DNA of 64,000 nt from assembly GCA_036936605.1 (NCBI GenBank), contig JAUPFV010000001.1:117126771-117190770 (forward strand). The letters are read 5' to 3'. The notes beneath the pieces were generated by a model. The model did not search any database. It worked only from the letters and a program-made list of their open reading frames with translations, and had not been told where the DNA came from. Every line of letters starts with the position of its first letter. Position 1 is the stretch's first letter. Origin of the DNA: Limnanthes douglasii subsp. nivea. Taxonomy: Eukaryota; Streptophyta; Magnoliopsida; Brassicales; Limnanthaceae. The position numbers were made by a program, and so were the translations under genes. Of the stretch, positions 8,580 to 19,949 are shown piece after piece.

Positions 8580-11487
8580 AAGTTGTAGAGAAATTCATCT
8601 TCATCTTCAAATTGTTCTTGAGAGATTATATGTTCACAACCATAAACACTTTACACTTTACTCAAAGGTGGTTGGTTGAATTTATCAGAGTTAGAGAGAG
8701 CAAGAAAGGTAGAGAGAGAAAACTGTATCGCCGCCGGTCTCCCCGTTTCTCCAGGTGAGAAAATCAGTTAGCTAAATCAGGACCTCGATCAAGGGTCATC
8801 TTCCTCAAAAAACCCTAGACTCAAACAATTCTTATTTAAGCCAAACCTTTCATCCCTACCTTCTGGTTCTTCTATACAAGAGTCTCAATACCCTATTTCT
8901 AAGGAAAAATCCGTTTCAAGTATCAAAAAAACCCTCACCATTTATAGCAATGGGCTATGACACAGAAAAGTCACCTTGGAAGATAACCCCTCGCCGGACA
9001 ACTCGCCAAACCAAAACCCAGTCCACACCATCAATGTCAAAACACTCCGGATTGGAGGTAGCTAAAGTGGCTTTGCAGGCCAAGCCCTCCGGATCATAAC
9101 CTCCACCAGATAGTAGGCCCTCAGAGGCAACAAGCGCTCAACTACCTGAACAGCCTCCGATGAAGGAAACCTAACAACCTTCCTCAAAGACAACGGCCAA
9201 ACCTTCCATGGTGATGGAAGATATTATGGAAGACAACATCGAAGAGGCCCCTTTTGAGACCGAGGCATGCTTCTGATAAAAAAAGGTAAAATCAAAGTAA
9301 AAGTTTGCATGACTCATCCAGACTCACTTCCGGAGTGCCTAAAGGGTAAGGTATGCCCTTGCTTTAAACATGTCAGTGTCAAATATTTATTAGCTTTACA
9401 AAACATCAACTATGTCTACACCCATACTTCTGAGTTGGGCCGAATCCAAACCAAATGGGGGATTCCAGAGTCTGTAAAGGTAAAGATACCGATTACTCCG
9501 GAGACCCCCATGGACTTCAAACTGAATGAGGTGGTAGTGTACACCGAAGTGCTGAACTGAGGATTCCGGTTAATTCTAAACGCAGAGATTGTTAAGTATT
9601 TTCATTTAGTCAAGCTCTGTCCCAGCCAGCTAAGCCCCAATGCCTGATACACACTCCTTTCCTGTATCATGGCATCCAGACTGTCAAAGATCCCTCTTCC
9701 GATGGAGCAGTTTCCTGCTGTAGCAAGCTTGTGCAAAAAGCATCAGATTCCATTTTACCACCACAACATGGGGAATGACTTTAAGGTTGTGGACGACCTG
9801 CTAGAGTCCAAAAAACATTGGAGGACACAGTTCCTATTTGTTAGTGGAACATGGGAAAATGGCAGGAATATTAAAGCCAACACCAACCTTAGCTTGCCGA
9901 CCAGTAGGTGGAAAAGCACTGGTAATTTTCTTCTTCTCTTTCCCCTACAAGTTTTTCTTCTTAAACTATAAGCTTTCTTATTCTGACTAGTTTGTTACTT
10001 CTCTTTAGTTTTACCGAAGGAGTTCACTAGACATTTAGAAGAAGGGAAAAAGACTTGTGCAAAGCTTAATGCATGGGCTTCGGAACGGTGGGGGAATGCC
10101 TTCTACAATTTCTTTACATCGGGAAATTTTGTGAGGTCTCACCTGTAGAACACCATAGGCTGTCATGGGAAGATTTAATCACCCCTCCTCCTCCTAATGT
10201 GATTCTCAAAAGGACAGAATCCAAAGATGCCAAGTTGTACTTACCTTCCAGGGCTAAGACTCCCAGCAAAATGAAGAACAAAAAGAAGAAGCCTGCAATG
10301 AAGCTGGCTCAAACAGCTACAGAAGGGACTAGTTCGGGGAATCAGGGGAGCATTGATGCGGCTTTTCTCAAAACAGTAGAGGTTGAAACAGTAAGGGAAG
10401 CTGGAGGGTCAAAGAACCCAAAAAAACCTCCTAAAACGGATAGGAAGCGCAGGGACAGCAACGATGAGAAAGCTGCGAAGAAGAAGAAGGTCACATTGGG
10501 GGAGGAAATAATCTTTTGTCCTTTGGAAATCCAACCACCACCAGCCTCTGCCGACCCTATTCTGCAAGAGGAGATCCCTTTAGACCTTCATTCCGGAGAG
10601 ATTACTGGTGGAGGAAACGATGAAGTAGACATCGGTGTCTTTCAAGACATTGGTTTGTACTTTAATGATTTTGAGAAGGATGATTTTGCAGGTCCTTATC
10701 GTCCTTCCAGTTCCTCCAACATGGTAACCTACAATAGGAAATCATTCTCCGTATCTAGAGAGCAAGATGTCTTAAGCCACGCCCTCTTTGGTTATATCCG
10801 ACCAGTACTTGATCTGGAGAGGCAATGAAAAGTCAGACCAACCTTGTCAACTCTCTTACTTCTGACAAACAATCTCTGTCAAGTAGTCTCCTAAGTGCTC
10901 AGAAAAGTATAGAGACACTAAAGAAGGAGAATGAGGTTTTGGAAACCAATCTAGCCGTATCAGAAGTAGCCAAAACTGAGCTCCAAACTAAGTACTCTGA
11001 CTTAGAGACTTCTTCCTCCCAAAACCTCACAGCTTTGAAGGAGGAGTTGAAGACTAAGGATGGTGCTATTCAAACCTTAACCAACGAAAAGACTGAGTTG
11101 AAAAGCACTATTTCAGAGATGACCAAGGAAATGGAGGCCCTGAAGAGTCAGCAAGAGCAAGCTATCCAGGCAGGTATTGAAGAGTATGCCAAAGGTGTAA
11201 TAGACTCTTTAGAAAAAAGAGATGATGGGATTAAGTCTGACATGGTGATGTTCTTCCATGAGACCTTCCCTAAGAGGACCCTTGGTCCCTTATGGAAGTA
11301 TGTAGAGTATAATGACATCCCATTCCATACTCTAGCAGATGGCTACAAGCGCAAATACTCCGGTGGAATAGATTCCACAACTGATGATGAATAAAGAACA
11401 GATGAGAGTTCAAGTGCCGAACTCAAGAGTCCCAAGAAAGGTGGTGGTGGTGGTGGTGAAGGATCTTTCGAAGGGAACCAGCCCTAA
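8580..11487 (+). pseudogene. antisense ORF (aORF) of E0, Transposase_28-like with coiled coil
   Basis: Homologous in order to 13368-15215 and 25204-28006. Parts are an N-terminal basic/Ser-rich tail (8600-9240), then a globular domain in 9267-9971 (LPECLKGKVCPCFKHVSVKY, LALQNINYVYTHT, KIPLPMEQFPAVA, WRTQFLFVSGTW). A GT-AG intron follows at 9922-10008. Then come a Lys-rich middle (10073-10828) and a C-terminal coiled coil (10825-11394) ending in TTDDE. The globular part resembles the Pfam family called putative gypsy-type transposon (PF04195), by recall of its pattern. Damage includes a stop after EVLN near 9558, one in YTL near 9642, and frame changes near 10140 and 10825. The strand is opposite to the host element. 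Its function is unknown. Confidence 0.75.
9922..10008 (+). other. predicted intron of the E0 antisense ORF
   Basis: 87 bp, GTAATT...CTTTAG, phase 1. Removing it joins KST to LPKEFTRHLEEG with a Val codon across the junction. E1 has the same intron at 14523-14611 with the same phase and joint. Confidence 0.7.
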
Positions 11488-11992
11488 GGTTTTATCATAT
11501 ATTATTTTTTGTTTTGTGAAAAATCAAAGTCCTTGGATGGCCAAGGCAAATTTTGTATTACTCTTCGGTTGAAGTCCGAATAGGTTCTTCGAACAACCAA
11601 AGTCCTTGGGTGGCGAACACATGTTTTGTACTATTGTTCAGTTGAAGTCCGAACAGGTTTAACTTATCAACTTTTCTTTTTGTTTAATATTTTTTCTTAA
11701 ATCTTTCATGGCTAATGTTTAAGTAGCCCCTAGCATTTCAAAAGTGAGAGTTTTTAATATCTCTAATGACATGTATTTAATAGTTATAACCAACCATCAA
11801 GTCTATCTGATCCAAAGTATTGAACAAGTGATTTATACTTGAATTGAATTGTTAGTAAAATCACTCCGAATTTTTTAAGAAGGCATTATATATTATTGAA
11901 GAAAAAACTGGACACCTCATTAAAACCTTCCCATGCCACCAAGATAGGATACTTTGGTATTTAACAAGTAAATATTTACACAAAACTTTACT
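11488..11992. other. convergent spacer between antisense ORF and integrase of E0
   Basis: Non-coding. The antisense ORF ends here from the left and integrase ends here from the right. It contains two imperfect copies of a 73-bp unit (11525-11660) that begins CAAAGTCCTTGG and ends GTCCGAAYAGGTT. E3 has one copy at about 28035. No terminator motif can be asserted. Confidence 0.6.
11525..11660 (+). repeat. 73-bp tandem duplication in the E0 spacer
   Basis: Unit one starts at 11525 and unit two at 11598. Both read CAAAGTCCTTGGRTGGC, then TTTTGTAYTA, then GTTGAAGTCCGAAYAGGTT. They differ at roughly a dozen places, so the duplication is old. Confidence 0.7.
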
Positions 11993-12718
11993 CTAAATGT
12001 AACCTGAGTTGCTCAACATCCCAGGTTTGAGCTTTTCGCAGACCTCATAGGGGCCTTCCCAGTTCGGAGCCAATGTACCGAACTGCTTCTCCTTGGTAAG
12101 TAAGAAAACTTTTATTAACACCTTATCCCTTATTTGAAAATCTCTTCTTTTGACCTTGGAAGCAAATCTGCTCCTCATTAAACCTTGGCAGTGAGCTGTT
12201 CATAAGTGTGTTTTAACCCTTCTTTCTTTTATTAAGTCACTGATTCCTAGTTGCTATCTCATTAGCTTGTTCGGAATAATTGTGGACTCTGTAAGATGGT
12301 AAAGTAGCTTCTATGGGGGTAATTGCATCCATCCCATACACTAAGGCAAAAGGAGACTCTTGTGTAGCAGCCCGAGGAGTAGTTCGGTAGGCCCACAAAA
12401 CTTCTTGCAAATAGCTTAGCCACTTCCCTGCAACACCTTCTAAATTCTTTTTTAATCCAGACAAAATAGTCCTGTTTGCAACTTCAACCTGGCCGTTTGC
12501 TTGTGGATGGAAAGAAGAAGAAAAACAATGTTGAATACCTCTAGAAGCACATAAATTCTCCATATCTTTGTTATCAAACTGTGGCTATTGTATGTGGTAA
12601 TCTTTTGGGGACTCCAGATCTGCAACATATATTGAATAAGATAAATTTAATGACAGCATTCAATGTGGTTCCTGCCAAGGGAGCTGCCTCTATCAATTTT
12701 GAGAAGTAATCAATAGCA
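11993..12718 (-). pseudogene. integrase core and C-terminus of E0
   Basis: From the E1 insertion point leftwards: VAIDYFSKLIEAAPLAGTT (first catalytic Asp), a damaged stretch where TTDNGPQ is expected (ITTYNSHSL), CFSSSFHPQANGQVEVANRT with the catalytic Glu (12460-12520), YLQEVLWAYRTTPRAAT, FALVYGMDAITPIEATLPSY, then stops near 12236. The C-terminal LTKEKQFGTLAPNWEGPYEV is at 12000-12110. The second Asp is lost, so it is inactive even without the insertion. Confidence 0.85.
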
Positions 12719-12723
12719 ACTAT
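12719..12723. other. target site duplication of E1, left copy (ACTAT)
   Basis: ACTAT here and again at 19945-19949. The undisturbed integrase site in E3 reads GACTATGATAG at 29281-29291, which matches the site before insertion. Five bases is the normal gypsy duplication length. Confidence 0.75.
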
Positions 12724-13089
12724 TTGGTTTATTTTGGGCTTGGTGTAGTTTTGTAAAGTGTTTTGTGAAATTTTGTAGTATTAAGTGTTTAGTGTAGAAA
12801 GTAGTGAGATAATTGAGCAGTCTGGTTGTATTAAATGTTCATTACCATCATTAATGAGAGTGGTTGGGGTATTTATACTCTTAATCTATGATCCATGGGC
12901 TTATGGGTCAAGTTATAAAACCGGGTCGAGTTTAAGGACCCATTAGTTGTTTAAGTAGATTAGCAAATAGCTTAGTCAAAAGGTGTTTGTACTTTTGTCC
13001 TATCCGGATTTTTTAGTGGTATGTTATTGCCCGAATTACCTCTGTCCAGATTATGCAGTGGGCTGTGTTAGAAGATTCTGAACTCATAA
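12724..13089 (-). repeat. 3' LTR of E1
   Basis: About 366 bp. On the minus strand it starts after the polypurine tract as TTATGAGTTCAG, where the outer 5' LTR has TGATGAGTTCAG, so the terminal TG is mutated. It holds TATAAATA on the minus strand (12870-12877). Against the surviving end of the other LTR I count about 8 differences in 71 aligned bases, which points to an old insertion. Confidence 0.8.
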
Positions 13090-13093
13090 GTAG

Positions 13094-13103
13094 CCCCTTT
13101 TTT
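13094..13103 (-). other. polypurine tract of E1
   Basis: The minus strand reads AAAAAAGGGG a few bases before the 3' LTR. This is where plus-strand DNA synthesis would be primed. No such tract is visible beside the LTR at 24754-25113. Confidence 0.65.
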
Positions 13104-13367
13104 AGGCCTTGCCAAATATCTTTGGTAGGGCTAACAACACTTACTAAGCCAGTCTCAACGTTATCAAACCTGCCCATGCGGTTTGTATCATAAAGTTTGC
13201 TTTTAACTTCAAATCAGTTCGAAGTTTGTCAGAACTAGTTTCTCTTTCCAGGATTCTAAGAGTTTTCTTCTTGGATCGTGGGACACGTGTCGATGTTTGG
13301 TTCGACCTACCAACCGTTATTTTTCCTAGACCGGCGCACCCAGTAAGTCTAGAGAGTTACTAGGCCT
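13104..13367 (+). other. upstream region of the E1 antisense ORF
   Basis: Non-coding as far as I can see. It lies between the 3' LTR of E1 and the antisense ORF, where a promoter for the plus-strand ORF would have to be. A GGGACACGTGTC palindrome-like block (13281-13292) contains a G-box core CACGTG. No TATA box is convincing. Confidence 0.4.
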
Positions 13368-15215
13368 TTGATTTTTCACACGTTTGCGCAGCTTTTAATC
13401 ATTGCAAAACCCTCTTCTGTTCAAGAGTCTCAACCTTCTGTTGTTAAAGAAAAAGCTGTTTCAAGTATCGGAAAACCTTCCCCCTTCATTGCTATGGGTT
13501 CTGATGCTGAGAAGTCTCCGGAGAAGATAACCTCCCTTCAGACGACCCGTCAAACTAAAACTCAATCCACACCTTCACTGCCAAAGCCCTTCGATCAGAG
13601 TCATATAAAGCAGCCCGAAGGGATAAGCCCTCCGGATAGGAGGCATCTAAAGCAGCCCCAAGGGCCAAGCCCTCCGGATCCCAACCTCAACTGGACACCA
13701 TGACTTTAGAGGAAACATGTACTCAACCATCCGAATAGGTTTTGGTACCAAAAACTAATCCCCATCCATCAAAGGAAACTGATAAACCTTCCATAGTGAT
13801 GGAAGATATAATAGAAGATAGTATTGAGGAGGCTCCCTTTGAAACTGAGGCATCAGGTCAAACAGGGGATGCTGCTTCTGACAAAAAGGGAAAAAACAAG
13901 GTTAAGGTCTGTATGACTCATCCGGAGCTTCCAGAGTGCCTAGAGGGTAAGATAGGCCCTTGCTTCAAACACATTAGTGTCAAGTACCTGTTGGCTCTAC
14001 AAAATATAAACTACATCTACACCCACACTACTGAGCTTGGCCGGATCCGGACAAAATGGGGGATTCCGGAGTAAGTGAAGGTAAGGATACCTATCACTCC
14101 GGAGACTCCCATGGACTGCAAGCTTAATGAGGTGGTGATTTTCATCGAAGTACTAAACTTGTGACTTCAGTTTCTATTGGACCCATAAATCGTCAGGTAC
14201 TTCCACCTAGTGAAACTCTGCCCTAGCCAGCTAAGCCTCAATGCTTGGTATTCTCTCCTTTCTTGCATAATGGCATCAATGTTGTCAAAAATCCCACTCC
14301 CAATGGAGCAGTTTGCTGCTGTGGCAAGCTTTTGCAAGAATCATCAGATTCTATTATACCATCACAATATGGGGAACAACTTCAAAGTGGTAGATGACTT
14401 GTTGGAGTCCAAAAAGAACTGGAGGACACAGTTTCTGTTTGTCAGTGGGACATGGGAGAACGGTAGGAAGATCAAGGCCAACACCAATCCTAGCATGCTG
14501 ACTAGAAGGTGGAAAAATACTGGTGAGTTTTTTTCCTATCTTTGTTTCTCATATTTTTCCTTTTTAAATTTCAAGTGTTCCCATTCTGATTAATTTGTTA
14601 CTCCTTTTTAGTATTGCCGAAGGAGTTCACCAGACACTTAGAGGAGGGGGAAAAATCTATGCAAAGCTTAACGCATGGGCTGCAGAGCATTTGGGGAATG
14701 CCTTCCACAAGTGCTTTATCTCGGGCAATCTTGTGAGGTCCCATCTGTGGAACACCACAGGCCGGGGGGACCTCTCATGGGAAGAGATAACTACACTGCC
14801 TTCTCCTGGTGTAATTATCAAACGAACAGAGGCCAAAGATAGCAAATTTTTCTTACCTTCTATAGCAAAGGGTCCCAGCAAGATGAAGAACAAGAAGAAG
14901 AAAGCTACAACAGAGCTAGTTCAAGCAGCCACATAGGGGACTGGTTCGGGGAACCCAAGGGGGAATTGACGCTGCCCTGCTCAAAGTAGTAGAGGCTGAA
15001 ACAGTAAGGGAGTCGGGAGAGTCGCAGAACCCACCAAAGCCTCCCAAAAAGAACATGAAAAGAAGGGCCAACAGTGATGATAAGGCTGCTAAGAAGAAGA
15101 AAGTCACATTGGGAGAATAAATATTTCTTCGTCTTTTGGAGACTCAACCTCCACCAGCACCTATTGATCCTACCTTACAAGAGAAAGTCCCAACAAGTCC
15201 GCAGTCCGGAGAGGT
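13368..15215 (+). pseudogene. antisense ORF of E1, truncated before the coiled coil
   Basis: Open pieces are 13368-13703 (Ser/Pro-rich tail with FIAMGSDAEKSPEKIT), 13742-14074 (LPECLEGKIGPCFKHISVKY, NINYIYTHT), 14210-14593 (CPSQLSLNAWYSLLSCIMAS, KIPLPMEQFAAVASF, WRTQFLFVSGTWENG) and 14595-14936 (second exon with LNAWAAEHLGNAFH, VRSHLWNTTGRGDLSWEEIT). An intron with GT-AG ends lies at 14523-14611. The N-terminal block found in E0 and E3 is missing. At about 15216 the sequence jumps into integrase on the other strand, removing the C-terminus. Stops (TAG at 14934) and frame changes make it a pseudogene. Confidence 0.75.
14523..14611 (+). other. predicted intron of the E1 antisense ORF
   Basis: 89 bp, GTGAGT...TTTTAG, phase 1, same position as in E0. 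Joining gives NT-V-LPKEFTRHLEEG. Two decayed copies keep both splice sites. Confidence 0.7.
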
Positions 15216-17455
15216 CTACTTGATCCTTCTCCATCATATAGTTTGGATAAAACGACTTGAGATTCTTCAACCCCCAAACAACGCATGAGAGGTCTACTGA
15301 AGGATTTTTATATAGAGAACTTCCATTATGATTAGAAAAACACGAGCCCTGTGTTTGATTTTTCTTGCCATAGCTTTATCCGGAGGCAAAACCCCATCAG
15401 AAATATATTGAAGAAGGAAAAACCTCCAATCTTTAGGCTGAATCACCTGTATACTCAAACTTTCCTCCTCTTGTTTCTTTTGGCTAGATTGTATGAATGG
15501 GCATTCCTGTATATGAATCCAAGGGTAGGACTCAGAAAATGCTATGTTTGCCAAAGAATCCTCCAGTGTATTCTCTGACCTAGGAATATGCTCATAGCAA
15601 ACACTTTTGAAATTGGATGCCACCTCTTTTAGGACGAGTAATTATTTGATCAGTTTCTCCTTTTTAACCTCAGACTTACCTTGGGCTTGATGGATAAGAA
15701 GCTGGGAATCACTCATCAACCTAAGTCTGTTAGCCCGACATAGGAAAGCTAATTTGAGATCAGCTATAGCTGCTTCATAGTCGGACTCATTGTTAGAGGC
15801 CCTGAACCCAAAGCATATAGTATGGTACATTTTATCACCATATGGAGAGGTTAGGCAAATTCCAGCTCCACAACCCATTGTGCTTGATGCATCATCAGTC
15901 CAGACTACCCAATATTTTTTGGTTTTTCCTTCTGAAACTTGTTTAGAATTCCTATCCGAATGGAACTCAACTAAGAAATTAGCAAAGGACTGATCTTTGA
16001 TAGCAGTTCGTAGGGAAAAATCAATATCATAATCACCCAACTCCACTGACCACTTGGTCATTCTGCTTAATATGTCTGCCTTTTGAAGAAAAAAATTCAA
16101 TGGGAAAGATGTCCGAACAATGATGGAATGAGACTGAAAATACGGCTTCATCTTTCTTGCCGCAATTACTAACGCTAGTGCCAACTTTTCAAGCTCCAAG
16201 TACCTCTTCTCAGAAAACGATTCAAGGTTTGGAAAACGGTAATTATCCACTTCCCTCACCAATACTACACTTATAGAACATTCTAACACAGCCAAGTATA
16301 CGCACAGTGTTTCTCCTTGAATGGGTTTAAAAAGATTCTTTGGTGAGGATACGTGTTTCTTTATTTCAAAAAAGGCTTGGCTACACTGCGGAGACCAATC
16401 AAAATCTTTAGCATGGTTCAAGGTTTGGAAAAACGGAGCACACTTGTCCGAAGACATTGAAATAAAACAATTCAAGGCAGTCAACCTTCCAGTGAGTCTC
16501 TGGACTTCTTTAATATTTCGATGAGGATCCATTTCTAGTAGAGCATTAAGCTGGTCCGGATCAGACTATATCCCTTTCTCACTTATCACATCCCCCAAAA
16601 CTTTTCCAAATCGAACCCCAAAGACACATTTTTCTGGATTCAGTTTCAAATTCACAGTTTCCAAATCGGCAAGTGTCTCTTGAAGGTCAATTATATGCAA
16701 ATCATCATCCAAGCTTTTAACCATCATGTCGTCTATGTATACTTCCATTTTTTTTTACCAATATGACTAGCAAATGTTTTGTTCACCAACCTCTGATAAG
16801 TAGCCCCAACATTTTTCAACCCAAAAGGCATCCCTTTGTAACAATGGAGACCTCTGTCTGTTATAAAACTAGTATGATCTTGGTCCTTCATATCCACCTG
16901 TATCTGGTTGTACCCAGAAAAAACATTCATAAAGGACAACAACTTGTTTCCAGATGTTGAGTCTACCAACTGATCTATCCGGGGGAATGGATAAAGATCT
17001 TTTGGGCAAGCCTTGTTGAGGTCAGTAAAATCAATACAAATACACAATTTCCCGTTATTTTTCTTGACCAACACCGGATTGGCAGTCCATAAAGGTTACT
17101 GGGATTCCTTTATGCGCCCCAACTTGGTAAGCCGATCAACTTGTTGGACTATTACATCAGCTTTCTCCTTAGAAAAATCTCTCATTTTCTACACAACAGG
17201 TGCACTCTGGATTGACAACTTGTGTGAGATAATGCTTGAAGGTACTCCGGTTACATCACCATTACACCAAGCAAAGACATGCTGATTGTTCAATAAAAAG
17301 GACAACAAATTCTTTTTCAACTCTGGCGCCATATTGGAGCCAATCTTGATACTTCTACCCTCTGCCAAGGAGTGGGTTTCAACCGGTATCATAACACTAG
17401 GAGCCTTTCTGGGGTCATCAATCTCACCCTCTCCCTCAGAAGGCCCCATTAACTG
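15216..17455 (-). pseudogene. pol of E1: RT, RNase H, aRNH, integrase zinc region
   Basis: From the stop at 17456 leftwards: N-terminal RT lead (17189-17449, VFAWCNGDVTGV), RT palm (16733-17074, MPFGLKNVGATYQRLVNKTF), a frameshift in a T run near 16750, YIDD and FGVRFGKVLG (16566-16748), a stop at 16566, then RT thumb, RNase H and aRNH in one 296-codon segment (15642-16532, WSVELGDYDIDFSLRT, TDDASSTMGCGAG, LMSDSQLLIH). The end of aRNH and the linker are at 15294-15623 (ENTLEDSLANIAF). The integrase core is absent. Confidence 0.85.
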
Positions 17456-17458
17456 CTA
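17456..17458 (-). promoter_or_regulatory. in-frame TAG between protease and RT of E1, CAG TTA context
   Basis: The minus strand reads GAA GAT TAG CAG TTA ATG. CAG TTA fits the CAR YYA readthrough consensus at all six places. It is at the same position as the stop in element A. Confidence 0.6.
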
Positions 17459-19800
17459 ATCTTCATTAATCCGAACTGCTCCCAAGGTATTAGGAGCAAG
17501 TGCAGTTGCATAACACCCCCTTGCTATCTCCTCACTACTTCAGACAACAGCCACTTTCCCTTGAACTGCATACTTAAAACACTGGTGGACTGTTGAGGCC
17601 AAACCATGCATTCTAGAGAGCCAGGACCTCCCAGAGATTGTATTGTAGAATGTGGGGCAATCTACCACAACAAATAACATCATGACCAGCTTTTGAAAAG
17701 GCACCTTGCCCAACAGCACCGCTTTCTCAAACTTCCCAATTACATCCGCAGAGCTCCCTGTGAAGCCCACAATGGTTCTGTTTGACCGTTGAATAACAGT
17801 CGGATTCTTAATCTTCTTGTAGGAGCTCAAGAAGAGGATGTTTGCCGAAATTCCTATGTCTATCAGAATTCGTTGGATATCATTGCCCCCAATAGATACT
17901 CCTATTACCACAGCATCTTCATGAGGCCCAAAACATTTCTCAAATTGTCCTCATCAAAAACTATAAATGGAAAGGAGGTTTGGCACTGATGAGAAGACAT
18001 GCCCCCTTCCAACTGAGTAGCTAGATTATGTACATGCCTCTTTCTTGATGAAGAAGTCGACGCTGTCATGGTATCTCCTCCAAATATGGTGAGTGACTCA
18101 AAGAAACTGATCAGTCCGGACACCATCTTGGTCTGCTTTGTTATGACCCCCACTTTATTCCGAGTTGGATCAGGATCCAAATACTCAGAATCAATGTCAA
18201 ATCTTTCAATGATCATCATTGCCCCTTCTTGACCAGATGTCCCTACATTGTTTGTAGGGCCTGTCGGAGGAGTATTGTGAGGCATGTTTCCACTTCTTCT
18301 TTTAACATAAGCTCCCAATTTGCATCTTTCAATAAGATTCTATACTTCTTGTTTTAAGTTTATACAGTCTCGATTATTATGGCCTATATCATTATAATAT
18401 TAACAAATGCAAGTATTTCGACTGTCTCTTGGGGACTGCAATGCTGCTCATTCCGGAAATGAACTTCCTCTTTGGTTTTATCACATATTGTGGCTACACT
18501 CTCTTAAATATTGCAAACCACTCCGGTTGAACCCGAGGACCTCTTTTATTCCTTGACTGCTAGCTCTGAGACTGATTCTGGTTGGACTGAGTTTGTTTAG
18601 CCCTGTTGGACCCTTGTCCGGTCTCCTTGGCCTTATATTCGGACTGGTTCCGAGCTGTTGTGGTGGACCTCACTTGACGGTGCACCCTATTTTTCTTAGT
18701 TTCATCCATATTAATTTTATTTCTCACCTGATTCAATAAGCCACTCCAAGTCATGGCTTTCTTCCTGATCACCGAATCAGCCCGATTCCCAGGGTTCAAC
18801 CCTTGTCTCAAGGAAGCAATTGCCACATGTTCGAAGCAATATGCTAACCCATTCTTGGTATTCATGAACCGACTTATGTATTATTTTAAGGACTCATTTG
18901 GTTCTTGAGCACAATGGATAATGGTATCTTCATTTCCCTTCACCTCCTTACTCCCAACAAATTGCCTTCAGAAGGCAACCCAAAAAGTATCAAAGTTTCT
19001 GATACACCCCTGGGTAAGCTATTATACCACTTAAGAGCATTTACCGTAAAAGATTGGGAGAAGGCTCTGCACAAAAGTTTGTCATCATCATCAAAATACG
19101 TCATGAAGTTCTTGAACTGTTCCAGATGTTTGTCCTGATCCTTACTTCCATCATACCTATCTATTTTGGAGCTGTCAAACCTTTTGGGTAGGTTTCTGGA
19201 CAGTATTTTGGAAAAAAAAGTGACTGTCTCCAATTCCTATTAGTAATGAAGACTGTGTCTTCAATAGGCGTTGTGAAAATACATGGTTCGGACTGAAAAG
19301 CAAAAGGATCGATCAACAACTGATCAACATGCCTGTGGCTGTGGTTGTGAGATGACCCTTTGCCTAGATGCCTTTTAAGCCTCCCATGTTTATCTCTCTT
19401 TCTTGAATATTTTTTAATTAGTTTCATTTTTTTTTCTGGACCTCCCTTCATCACTGCTTGATAACAAAGACTCCTCAGGCACAACCTCATTCGAATAGTT
19501 GTTGGAGGACTCTGAATACGAACTTTCCATCGGCTTAGACCGATGAGTCTTCTTAGAGCTAACATGTGTCTTTATTGAAATCAGATGAGTCTTTCTTAAT
19601 GGATCATTCACCCAAGGGTTGTCAGTGTTATGAATAGCTGACGCTCCTGATTTCTCCTTTATACCCTTTTCTGCTTGTTTTATGGCCCTTAACGCCTCTA
19701 TTTCTGCGCTCAACTTGTCTCGCTCTTCAATAGTGTATTCCTTATTTTCCCCAACCGTCTCCAACACAGGTGGTGGAGTTCCCTGCTCATTTGGATCCAT
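17459..19800 (-). pseudogene. gag-protease of E1
   Basis: Starts at ATG 19800 (MDPNEQGTPPPVLETVGENK). Pieces: charged N-terminus 19414-19800, a frame change in the A/T-rich run near 19430, gag domain 18560-19233 (YDGSKDQDKHLEQFKNFM, FSQSFTVNALKWYNSLP, MNTKNGLAYCFEHVAIAS), zinc-knuckle region near 18380 with stops, 17905-18318 (AYVKRRSGNMPHNT), and protease 17540-17911. The protease motif is DIG in place of DTG, so the enzyme is dead. Confidence 0.85.
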
Positions 19801-19870
19801 CCGAACAGGTTCTTTCTAATGGTTTTGAATTTAAAATTCAGGCACTGTTGCCTCCCAATTGGTCACCAAT

Positions 19871-19944
19871 TTGGTGTGTCATTTTCCGAATTACCCCTGT
19901 CCCGATTATGCAGTGGGCTGTGTCAGAAGATTCTGAACTCATCA
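19871..19944 (-). repeat. 5' LTR remnant of E1 (most of LTR deleted)
   Basis: Only about 74 bp. It starts TTGGTG next to a damaged PBS (19851-19869) and then jumps to the last part of the LTR (CCGAATTACCCCTGTCCCGA, then GGGCTGTGTCAGAAG). The middle of about 290 bp with the TATA box is gone. It ends ATCA before the right ACTAT copy. Confidence 0.75.
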
Positions 19945-19949
19945 ACTAT
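19945..19949. other. target site duplication of E1, right copy (ACTAT)
   Basis: Pairs with 12719-12723. The E0 integrase reading resumes immediately after it. Confidence 0.75.

Larger units (their letters stand above)
12724..19944 (-). mobile_element. Element E1: gypsy element nested in E0 integrase
   Basis: 7221 bp between two ACTAT copies. Minus-strand order: 5' LTR remnant (19871-19944), damaged PBS, gag-protease (17459-19800), RT-RNase H-aRNH-integrase N-terminus (15216-17455), antisense ORF (13368-15215), PPT (13094-13103), 3' LTR (12724-13089). The integrase core and the C-terminal part of the antisense ORF are missing, with the two joined directly at about 15216. So E1 carries a large internal deletion. 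Confidence 0.85.

Noticed and set aside
13281..13292. G-box as promoter of the antisense ORF
   Set aside because: One CACGTG core is weak evidence. No TATA box or conserved partner region in E0 or E3 could be shown, so it is only mentioned in the region entry.
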